A DNA stretch of 60,000 nucleotides, from positions 20,911,035 through 20,971,034 of the forward strand of contig NC_045149.1 in NCBI RefSeq assembly GCF_008831285.2, read 5' to 3'. The notes beneath the pieces were generated by a model that was not told where the DNA came from, made no database searches, and worked only from the letters and a program-made list of their open reading frames with translations. The translations under genes and the position numbers were made by a program. Position 1 is the first letter of the stretch; each line of letters begins with the position of its first letter. Source of the stretch: Nymphaea colorata. Its lineage: Eukaryota; Streptophyta; Magnoliopsida; Nymphaeales; Nymphaeaceae. Shown here in pieces: positions 1 to 11,440 of this stretch.

Positions 1-60
1 TTGCAAACAATATAAAAACCTCTTTAACTACCTTTCAAGCATTTTGACAGCTTTATTAAC

Positions 61-290
61 ACTTCATTAACTTTATAAACATTGTAGAAATTGATTTTTT
101 GTCTCTTTTTAGAAAACGTTGTGGCAAATTCAGAAACTCCCCTAGACGTGTTTGAACTTATGAAAAGTAATGCTCTTTCTTAGACTTTCATGGCAAATTT
201 ATTACATGGCTTCGATACATTTTAAACGTATAATTCTATCTTATTTTGGGTGAAAATTTGCACCTTTTTTCTTGAGTCCTTAGTCTTCTA
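61..290 (+). repeat. Left-flank copy of a diverged direct repeat
   Basis: This non-satellite stretch just before the tandem array matches 15168-15440 on the same strand. Shared landmarks include TAGAAATTGATTTTT, GAAACTCCC, TTTGAACT followed by TGAAA and GTAATGC, TAGACTTTCATG, and a run starting ATTCTAT before the array begins. The two copies sit about 15.1 kb apart and enclose the whole satellite array. They may be ends of a larger element or traces of a segmental duplication. I see no coding content. The first 60 bases of the window are AT-rich with nothing recognisable. Confidence 0.6.
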
Positions 291-1740
291 GATCATGACA
301 AGATAATCCAACAATTTCTAGATCAGATAAGACCACTGATGTAGATACTACCACTGATCTGGTAGCAATGCTGAATCAAAATCTTAGAATTTATAAGTTA
401 GACAAAACCACTGATACTAATCCAATAATTCTAGGATCTCATAAAACTATTGATTCGAAGCCACAAGTCAACAATTTGTAGATCAGATAAGACCACCGAT
501 CTACCCGAAATTAGATCCAAATCTAATGATAAACTTTTGGATCAGATAAGGGCTCGATTGATCCAAACTTACAAGCATATCCAAATTCAACAATTTCTGA
601 ATGACATAAGACCAGTGATTTAGACCCATGACAAGATAATCCAACAATTTCTAGATCAGAGAAGACCATTGATCTGGTAGCACAGTTGAATCTAAATCTT
701 ATAATTTATTAGTTAGGCAAAACCAATGATCCTAGTCCAAAAATTCTGGATCACATAAGACCATTGATCCGAAGCCAGAAGTCAACAATTTGTGGATCAG
801 ATAAGACTACTGATCTTGATACAAACTTAATATTTTGCACATTAGAAAAGACCACTTATCCAAGTTCCCTAATGATAAACTTTTGGATCAGATAAGGCCG
901 CGACCGAACTAACCTTACAAACATGTCCCAATTCAACAATTTTTGAATCACATAAGACCAGTGATTTAGACCATGACAAGATAATCCAACAATTTCTAGA
1001 TCAGATAAGATCGCTGATTTGGTAGCAAAGTTGAATGTAAATCTTAGAGTTTATAAGTTAGAGAAAACCAATGATCTTAATCCAAAAATTCCGGATCACA
1101 TAAGACCATTGATCCGAAGCCAGAAGTCAACAATTTGTGGATCAGATAAGACTACTGATCTTGATACAAACCTAATATTTTGCACATTAGATAACACCAC
1201 TTATCCAAGTTCTATAATTTCTGGATTAGATAAGACCACTGATTTATACCTCAAATTAGATTCAAATGTAATGATAAACTTTTGGATGAGATAAGGCCAC
1301 TGATTGAAACTTACAAACATATCTTAATTCAACAATTTCTGAATCACCTAAGACCAGTGATTTAGACGACGAGATAATCCAACCATTTCTTGATCGGATA
1401 AGACCACTGATATGGTAGCAAATGCTGAATGTAAATCTTAGAATTTATAAGTTAGACAAAACCACTAATCCTAATCCAATAATTCTAGAATCACATAAGA
1501 CCATTGACCCGAAGCCACAGTCATGTCCAAGTCAACAATTTGTAGATTAGATAAGACGACTGATCTTGATACAAACCTAATATTTTACACATTAGATAAG
1601 ATCACTTATTTAAGTTCAATAATTTTTGGATTAGATAAGACAATTGATCTATACCTGAAATCAGAAATCTAATGATTTTTGGATCAGATAAGGCCACTGA
1701 TTGAGACTTACAAACATGTCCCAATTCAACAATTTCTGAA

Positions 1741-3240
1741 TCACATAAGACCAGTGATTTAGACCAATGACATGATAATACAACAATATCCAGATCAGAT
1801 AAGACCACCGATCTGGTAGCACAGTTGAATCTAAATCTTAGCGTTTTTATGTTAGAGAGAACCACAGATCCTAATCCAAAAATCCAGGATCACATAAGAC
1901 CATTGATCCGAAGCTACAAGTCAACAATTTGTAGATCAAATAAAACGACTGATCTTGATACGAACCTATTATTTTTACACATTAGATAAAACCACTTTTC
2001 CTAGTTCAACAATTTCTAGATCAGCTAAGACCACTGACCTACCCGAAATTAGATTCAAATCTAATGATAAACTTTTGGATCAGTTAAGGCATCCAAACTT
2101 ACAAACATATCCAAATTCAACAATTTCTGAATCACATATGACCAGTGATTTAGACCATGACAAGATAATCCAACAATTTCTAGATCAGATAAGACTGCTG
2201 ATCTGGTAGCACAATTGAAGGTAAATCTTAGAGTTTATAAGTTAGAGAAAACCATTGATCCTAATCCAAAAACTCCAGGATCACATAAGACCATTGATTC
2301 GAAGGCACAAGTCAACAATTTGTGGATCGGATAAGACTGCTGATCTTGACACAAACCTAATATTTTGCTCATAAGATAAGACCACTTATCCAAGTTCAAC
2401 AATTTCTGGATTAGATAAGATCACTGATTTATGCATGAAATTAGATTCAAATCTAATGATGAACTTTTGGATGAGATAAGGCCACTGATTCAAACTTTCA
2501 AACATATCTTATTTCAACAATTTTTGAATCACATAAGACCAGTGATTTAGACCCATGACGAGATAATCCAACCACTTCTTCATCAGAAAAGACCAGTGAT
2601 CTGGTAGCATTGCTGAATCTAAATCTTAGAATTTATAAGTTAGACAAAACCACTAATCCTAATCCAATAATTCTAGGATCACATAAGACCATTGATCCGA
2701 AGCCACAATCATATCCAAGTCAACAAATTGTAGATCAGATAAAAGACTGAACTTGATACAAACCTAATATTTTACACATTAGATAAGACCACTTATTTAA
2801 GTTCAATAATTTTTGGATCAGATAAGACCACTGATCTATACCTAAATTTAGAAATCTAATGATTTTTGGATCAGAGAAGGCCACAGATTCAGACTTACAA
2901 ACATATCTTAATTCAATAATTTCTGAATGACATACGACCAGTGAGTTAGACCCTTGACAACATAATACAACAATTTCCAGATCAGAGAGACCACTGATCT
3001 GATAGCACAGTTGAATCTAAATCTTAGAGTTTATAAGTTAGAGAAAACCACTGATCCTAATCAGAAAATTCCAGTATCACATAAGACACATTGATCTGAA
3101 GCCACAAGTCAACAATTTGTAAATCAGATAAGACTATTGATCTTGATACGAACCTAATATTTTACACATTAGATAAGACCACTTATCTAAGTTCAACAAT
3201 TTCTGGATCAGATAAGACCACTGATCTATACATAAAATTA
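1741..3240 (+). repeat. Higher-order satellite block, copy 1
   Basis: This block is nearly identical to 7291-8790 (offset 5550 bp, 14 units), and its first part is nearly identical to 4115-5220 (offset 2374 bp, 6 units). The open stretch at 1955-2209 encodes the same 84 residues here and in both other copies apart from one or two changes. Neighbouring units inside the block differ far more from each other, which is the mark of a higher-order repeat. Confidence 0.8.
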
Positions 3241-4114
3241 GAAATCTAATGATTTTTGGATCAGAGAAGGCCACTGATTCAGACTTACAAACATATCTGA
3301 ATTCAACAGTTTCTGAATCACATAAGACCAGTGATTTAGACTCATGACAAGATAATACAACAATTTCCAGATCAGAGAAGACCACTGATCTGGTAGCATA
3401 GTTGAATCTAAATTTTATAATTTATGAGTTCGACAAAACCAATGATCCTAATCCAAAAATTCCAGATCACATAAGACCATTGATCCGAAGCTAGAAGTCA
3501 ACAATTTGTGGATCAGATAAGACTACTGATCTTGATACAAACCTAATATTTTGCATAATAAATAAGACCACTTATCCAAGTTCAACAATTTCTGGATAAG
3601 ATAAGACCACTGATCTACACGAAATTAGATTCAAATCTAGTGATAAACTTTTGGATCATATAATTCCGCTACCGAACTAACCTTACAAACATGTCCCAAT
3701 TCAACAATTTTTGAATCACATAAGACCAGTGATTTAGACCCATGACATGATAATACAACAATTTCCAGATCAGATAAGACCACCGATCTAGTAGCACAGT
3801 TGAATCTAAATCTTAAGTTTTGTATGTTAGAGAGAACCACTGATCCTAATCCAAAAATTCCAGGATCACATAAGACCATTGATCCGAAGCTACAAGTCAA
3901 CAATTTGTAGATCAAATAAGACTACTGATCTTCGTACGAACCTAATATTTTACACAATAGATAAGACCCCTTGTCCAAGTTCAACAATTTCTAGATCAGA
4001 TAAGACCATTGATCTACCTAAAATTGGATTCAAATCTAATGATAAATTTGGGGATCAGATAAGGCTGCGACCGATCCAAACTTACAAACATGTCCCAATT
4101 CAACAATTTCTGAA

Positions 4115-5220
4115 TCACATAAGACCAGTGATTTAGACCAATGACATGATAATACAACAATATCCAGATCAGATAAGACCACCGATCTGGTAACACAGTT
4201 GAATCTAAATCTTAGCGTTTTTATGTTAGAGAGAACCACTGATCCTAATCCAAAAATCCAGGAGCACATAAGACCATTGATCCGAAGCTACAAGTCAACA
4301 ATTTGTAGATCAAATAAAACGACTAATCTTGATACGAACCTATTATTTTTACGCATTAGATAAAACCACTTTTCCTAGTTCAACAATTTCTAGATCAGCT
4401 AAGACCACTGATCTACCCGAAATTAGATTCAAATCTAATGATAAACTTTTGGATCAGTTAAGGCATCCAAACTTACAAACATATCCAAATTCAACAATTT
4501 CTGAATCACATATGACCAGTGATTTAGACCATGACAAGATAATCCAACAATTTCTAGATCAGATAAGATTGCTGATCTGGTAGCACAATTGAAGGTAAAT
4601 CTTAGAGTTTATAAGTTAGAGAAAACCATTGATCCTAATCCAAAAACTCCAGGATCACATAAGACCATTGATTCGAAGCCACAAGTCAACAATTTGTAGA
4701 TCGGATAAGACTGCTGATCTTGACACAAACCTAATATTTTGCTCATTAGATAAGACCACTTATCCAAGTTCAACAATTTCTGGATTAGATAAGATCACTG
4801 ATTTATGCATGAAATTAGATTCAAATCTAATGATGAACTTTTGGATGAGATAAGGCCACTGATTCAAACTTTCAAACATATCTTATTTCAACAATTTTTG
4901 AATCACATAAGACCAGTGATTTAGACCCATGACGAGATAATCCAACCATTTCTTCATCGGAAAAGACCAGTGATCTGGTAGCAATGCTGAATCTAAATCT
5001 TAGAATTTATAAGTTAGACAAAACCACTAATCCTAATCCAATAATTCTAGTATCACATAAGACCATTGATCCGAAGCCACAATCATATCCAAGTCAACAA
5101 TTTGTAGATCAGATAAGAGACTGATCTTGATACAAACCTAATATTTTACACATTAGATAAGACCACTTATTTAAGTTCAATAATTTTTGGATCAGATAAG
5201 ACCACTGATCTATACATAAA
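4115..5220 (+). repeat. Higher-order satellite block, copy 2
   Basis: This is the middle copy of the block starting at 1741. It lies 2374 bp from copy 1 and 3176 bp from copy 3. After about 5220 it follows a different unit type: the stretch near 5254-5420 matches 3270-3440, not the continuation of copy 1. Confidence 0.75.
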
Positions 5221-7290
5221 ATTAGAAATTTAATGATTTTTGGATCAGAGAAGGCCACTGATTCAGACTTACAAACATATCTTAATTCAACAGTTTCTGA
5301 ATCACATAAGACCAGGGATTTAGACTCATGACAAGATAATACAACAATTTCCAGATCAGAGAAGACCACTGATCTGGTAGCACAGTTGAATCTAAATTTT
5401 ATAATTTATAAGTTAGACAAAACCAATGATCCTAATCCAAAAATTCCAGATCACATAAGACCATTGATCCGAAGCCAGAAGTCAACAATTTGTGGATTAG
5501 ATAAGACTACTGATCTTGATACAAACCTAATATTTTGCACATTACATAAGACCACTTATCCAAGTTCAGCAATTTCTGGATCAGATATGACCACCGATCT
5601 ACACGAACTTAGATTCAAATCTAATGATAAAGTTTTGGATCAGATAAGGCCGCGACTGAACTAACCTTACAAACATGTCCCAATTCAACAATTTTTGAAT
5701 CACATAAGACCAGTGATTTAGACAATGACAAGATAATCCAACAATTTCTAGATCAGATAAGACCGCTGATTTGGTAGCAAATTTGAATGTAAATCTTAGT
5801 GTTTATAAGTTAGAGAAAAGGAATGATCCTAATCCAAAAATTCTGGATCACATAAGATCATTGATCCGATGCCAGAAGTCAACAATTTGTGGATCAGATA
5901 AGACTACTGATCTTGATACAAACCTAATATTTTGCACATTAGATAACACCACTTATCCAAGTTCTACAATTTCTGGATTAGATAAGACCACTGATTTATA
6001 CCTCAAATTAGATTCAAATGTAATGATAAACTTTTGGATGAGATAAGGCCACTGATTGAATCTTACAAACATATCTTAATTCAACAATTTCTGAATCACC
6101 TAAGACCAGTGATTTAGACCCATGACGAGATAATCCAACCATTTCTTGATCGGATAAGACCACTGATATGGTAGCAATGCTGAATGTAAATCTTAGAATT
6201 TATAAGTTAGATAAAACCACTAATCCTAATCCAATAATTCTAGGATCACATAAGACCATTGACCCGAAGCCACACTCATATCCAAGTTAACAATTTGTAG
6301 ATTAGATAAGACGACTGATCTTGATACAAACCTAATATTTTACATATTAGATAAGACCACTTATTTAAGTTCAATAATTTTTAGATTAGATAAGACAACT
6401 GATCTATACCTGAAATTAGAAATCTAATGATTTTTGGATCAGATAAGGCCACTGATTCACTTACAAACATATCTTAATTCAACAGTTTCTGAATCACATA
6501 AGGCCAGTGATTTAGACCCATGACAAGATAATACAACAATTTCCAGATCAGAGAAGACCATTGATCTGGTAGCAAAGTTGAATCTAAATCATAGAGTTTA
6601 TAAGTTAGAGAAAACCACTGATCCTAATCCAAAAATTCCAGGATCGAATAAGACCATTGATCCGAAGCTACAAGTCAACAATTTGTAGATCAGATAAGAC
6701 TACTGATCTTGATACCAACCTAATATTTTACACATTAGTTAAGACCACTTATCTAAGTTCAACAATTTTTGGATCAGATAAGACCAATGATTTATACCCA
6801 AAAGTAGATTCGAATTTAATGCTAATCTTTTGGATCAGATAAGGCCACTGATTCAAACTTACACTCATATCTTAACTCAACAATTTCTGAATCACATAAG
6901 ACCGGTGATGTAGACCCATGACGATATAATCTAACAATTTCCTGATCAGATAAGACCACTGATGTGGTAGCAATGCTGAATCTAAATCTTAGAATTTATA
7001 AATTAGACAAAACCACTGATCCTAATCCAAAAATTCCAGGATCACATAAGACCATTGATCCGAAGCTACAAGTCAACAATTTGTAGATCAAATAAGACTA
7101 CTGATCTTCGTACGAACCTAATATTTTACACAATAGATAAGACCCCTTGTCCAAGTTCAACAATTTCTAGATCAGATAAGACCATTGATCTACCTGAAAT
7201 TGGATTCAAATCTAATGATAAATTTTGGGATCAGATAAGGCTGCGACCGATCCAAACTTACAAACATGTCCCAATTCAACAATTTCTGAA

Positions 7291-8790
7291 TCACATAAGA
7301 CCAGTGATTTAGACCAATGACATGATAATACAACAATATCCAGATCAGAGAAGACCACCGATCTGGTAACACAGTTGAATCTAAATCTTAGCGTTTTTAT
7401 GTTAGAGAGAACCACTGATCCTAATCCAAAAATCCAGGATCACATAAGACCATTGATCCGAAGCTACAAGTCAACAATTTGAAGATCAAATAAAACGACT
7501 GATCTTGATACGAACCTATTATTTTTACACATTAGATAAAACCACTTTTCCTAGTTCAACAATTTCTAGATCAGCTAAGACCACTGATCTACCCGAAATT
7601 AGATTCAAATCTAATGATAAGCTTTTGGATCAGTTAAGGCATCCAAACTTACAAACATATCCAAATTCAACAATTTCTGAATCACATATGACCAGTGATT
7701 TAGACCATGACAAGATAATCCAACAATTTCTAGATCAGATAAGACTGCTGATCTGGTAGCACAATTGAAGGTAAATCTTAGAGTTTATAAGTTAGAGAAA
7801 ACCATTGATCCTAATCCAAAAACTCCAGGATCACATAAGACCATTGATTCGAAGTCACAAGTCAACAATTTGTGGATCGGATAAGACTGCTGATCTTGAC
7901 ACAAACCTAATATTTTGCTCATTAGATAAGACCACTTATCCAAGTTCAACAATTTCTGGATTAGATAAGATCACTGATTTATGAATGAAATTAGATTCAA
8001 ATCTAATGATGAACTTTTGGATGAGATAAGGCCACTGATTCAAACTTACAAACATATCCTAATTCAACAATTTCTGAATCACATAAGACCAGTGATTTAG
8101 ACCCATGACGAGATAATCCAACCATTTCTTCATCGGAAAAGACCAGTGATCTGGTAGCAATGCTGAATCTAAATCTTAGAATTTATAAGTTAGACAAAAC
8201 CACTAATCCTAATCCAATAATTCTAGGATCACATAAGACCATTGATCCGAAGCCACAATCATATCCAAGTCAACAATTTGTAGATCAGATAAGAGACTGA
8301 TCTTGATACAAACCTAATATTTTACACATTAGATAAGTCCACTTATTTAAGTTCAATAATTTTTGGATCAGATAAGACCACTGATCTATACCTAAATTTA
8401 GAAATCTAATGATTTTTGGATCAGATAAGGCCACAGATTCAGACTTACAAACATATCTTAATTCAATAATTTCTGAATCACATACGACCAGTGAGTTAGA
8501 CCCTTGACAAGATAATACAACAATTTCCAGATCAGAGAGAACACTAATCTGGTAGCACAGTTGAATCTAAATCTTAGAGTTTATAAGTTAGAGAAAACCA
8601 CTGATCCTAATCAAAAAATTCCAGGATCACATAAGACACATTGATCTGAAGCCACAAGTCAACAATTTGTAGATCAGATAAGACTATTGATCTTGATACG
8701 AACCTAATATTTTACACATTAGATAAGACCACTTATCTAAGTTCAACAATTTCTGGATCAGATAAGACCACTGATTTATACCTGAAAGTA
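7291..8790 (+). repeat. Higher-order satellite block, copy 3
   Basis: This is the third copy of the block starting at 1741. The preceding stretch 7022-7290 also matches 3846-4114 almost base for base, so the 3176-bp duplication extends to the left. Between copies 2 and 3 the unit lengths run 411, 383, 399, 411, 383, 400, 389 and 399, which suggests a three-unit sub-pattern. Confidence 0.75.
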
Positions 8791-9511
8791 GATTCAAATC
8801 TAATGATAATCTTTTGGATCAGATAAGGCCACTGATTCAAACTTACAAACATATCTTAATTCAACAATTTCTGAATCACATAAGACCAGTGATTTGGACC
8901 CATGACAAGATAATACAACAATTTCCAGATCAGATAAGACCACCGATCTAGTAGCACAGTTGAATCTAAATCTTGAGTTTTGTATGTTAGAGAGAACCAC
9001 TGATTCTAATCCAAAAATTCCAGGATCACATAAGACCATTGATCCGAAGCTACAAGTCAACAATTTGTAGATCAAATAAGACTACTGATCTTCATACGAA
9101 CCTAATATTTTGCACTTTAGATAAACCCACTTTTCCAAGTTCAACAATTCTGGATCAGACAAGACCACTGTTCTACTCGAAAGTAGATTCAAATCTAATG
9201 ATAAACTTTTGGATCAGATAAGGCCGCCACTGATCCAAACTTACAAACATATCCAAATTCAACAGTTTTTGTATCACATAAGACCAGTGATTTAGACCAA
9301 TGACAAGATAATCCAACAATTTCTAGATCAGATAAGACCGCTGCTGGTAGCACAATTGAATGTAAATCTTAGAGTTTATAAGTTGGAGAAAACCACTGAT
9401 CCTAATCCACAAATTCCTGGATCACATAAGACCATTGATCCGAAGCCACAAGTCAACAATTTTTGATCAGATAATACTACTGAATCAGATAAGACCACTT
9501 AACTACCCCGA

Positions 9512-10686
9512 AATTAGATTCTAAAATAATGATAAACTTTTGGATCAGATAAGGCTGCTGCTGATCCAAACTTACAAACATATCCAAATTGAACAATTTC
9601 TGAATCACATAAGACCAGTGATTTAGTCCCATGACAAGATAATCTGACAATTTGTAGACCAGATAAGACCACTAATCTGGTGGCACAGCTGAATTTAAAT
9701 CTTAGATTTTGTAAGTTAGACAAAACCAGTGATGCTAATGGAATAATTTCAGGATAGTGATCCAATGCAATAATTTCAGGATCACATAAGACCATTGATC
9801 CTGAGGCACAGTCATATCCAAGTCAACAATTTGTAGATGAGATAAGATGACTGATCTTGATACAAACCTAATATTTTACACATTAGATAAGACCACTTAT
9901 TTAAGTTCAACAATTTTTGGATCAGATAAGACAACTGATCTATACCGAAAATTAGAAATCTAATGATTTTTGGATTAGATAAGGCCACTGATTCAAACTT
10001 ACAAACATATCTTAATTCAACAATTTTTGAATCACATAAGACCAGTGATTTAGACCCATGACAAGATAATACAATAATTTCCAGATCAGATAAGACCATT
10101 GATCTGGTAGCACAGTTGAATCTAAATCTTAGAGTTTATAAGTTAGAGAAAACCACGGATCCTAATTCAAAAATTCCAGGATCATATAAAACCATTGATC
10201 CAAAGCGACAAGTCAAAAATTTGTATAATCTGACAATTTGTAGACCAGATAAGACCACTGATATGGTGGCACAGCTGAATTTAAATCTTAGAGTTTGTAA
10301 GTTAGACAAAACCAGTGATCCTAATGCAATAATTTCAGGATAGTGATCCAATGCAATAATTTCAGGATCACATAAGACCATTGATCCTGAGCCACAGTCA
10401 TATCCAAGTCAACAATTTGTAGATCAGATAAGATGACTGATCTTGGTACAAACCTAATATTTTACACATTAGATAAGACCACTTATTTAAGTTCAACAAT
10501 TTTTGGATCAGATAAGACCACTGATCTATACCTAAAATTAAAAATCTAATGATTTTTGGATTAGATAAGGCCACTGATTGAAACTTACAAACGTATCTTA
10601 ATTCAACAATTTCTGAATCACATAAGACCAGTGATTTAGACCCATGACAAGATAATGCAACAATTTCTAGATCAGATAAGACCACT
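9512..10686 (+). repeat. Irregular 586-bp duplication inside the satellite
   Basis: 9512-10099 and 10098-10686 are close copies, 586 bp apart. Both carry a marker absent from other units: an extra ATAATTTCAGGATAGTGATCC segment, seen near 9743-9765 and 10329-10351, followed by a second ATAATTTCAGGATCACATAAG. The 586-bp step is about 12 subunits of 50 bp, or one and a half standard units, so this duplication is in register with the small subunit and not with the 397-bp unit. Confidence 0.75.
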
Positions 10687-11440
10687 GATCTGGTAGCACA
10701 GTTGAATCTAAATCTTAGAGTTTATAAGTTAGAGAAAACCACTGATCCTAATTCAAAAATTCCAGGATCATATAAGACCATTGATCCGTAGCGACAAGTC
10801 AACAATTTGTAGATCAGATAAGACTACTGTTCTTGATACAAACCTAATATTTTACACATTAGATAAGACCACTTATCTAAGTTCAGCAATGTCTGGATTA
10901 GATAAGACCACTGACTTATGCCCGAAAGTTGATTCAAATCTAATGATAATCTTTTTGATCAGATATGACCACTGATTCAAACTTACAAGCATATCTTAAT
11001 TCAACAATTTTTGAATCACATAAGACTGGTGATTTAGACCCATGACGATATAATCCAACAATTTCCTGATCAGATAAGAGCACTGATCTGGTGACAATGC
11101 TGAATCTAAATCTTAGAATTTATAAGTTAGACAAAACCACTGATCCTAATCCAATAATTCTTGGATCACATAAGACCATTGATCTGAAGCCACACTAATA
11201 TCCTAGTCAACAATTTGTAGATCAGATAAGACGACTGATCTTAATACAAACCTAATACTTTACACATTATATAAGACCACTTATTTAAGTTCAAAATTTT
11301 TTGGATTTGATAAGACCACTGATCTATACCCAAAATTAGAGAAATCCATTGATCTAGACTCACAAACATGTCCAAATTCGACAATTTCTGAGTCACATAA
11401 ACCATTGATGTAGACCCTGGAACAGATAATTCAACAAATC

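Larger units (their letters stand above)
285..11440 (+). repeat. Long tandem satellite array, unit about 397 bp made of eight 50-bp subunits
   Basis: The whole stretch is built from one repeated unit. The landmark GTCAACAATTTGTAGATC recurs at about 463, 777, 1122, 1530, 1917, 2308, 2727, 3104, 3496, 3893, 4281, 4681, 5092, 5475, 5874, 6285, 6668, 7068, 7457, 7856, 8267, 8653, 9053, 9447, 9818, 10415, 10798 and 11203, mostly 383-411 bp apart. Within a unit, a core close to GATCAGATAAGACCACTGATC-like (arms GATCAG and CTGATC around a 9-base loop) returns about every 50 bp in eight diverged versions. The first two intervals and the one near 10 kb are irregular. Short open frames of 60-95 codons recur with the unit on both strands but look like no known protein, so I treat them as by-products. 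The family is unknown to me. Centromeric, heterochromatic or element-internal origin are all possible. Confidence 0.95.

Noticed and set aside
285-11440. Many recurring open frames of 60-95 codons on both strands of the satellite, some identical between copies.
   Set aside because: They follow the repeat, change frame with each small length change, have composition set by the repeat words, and match no protein type I know.
285-11440. The regular short cores could suggest a CRISPR-like array.
   Set aside because: The 50-bp subunits are all related to each other across their length, with no identical repeats separated by unique spacers, and the setting is a plant nuclear genome.
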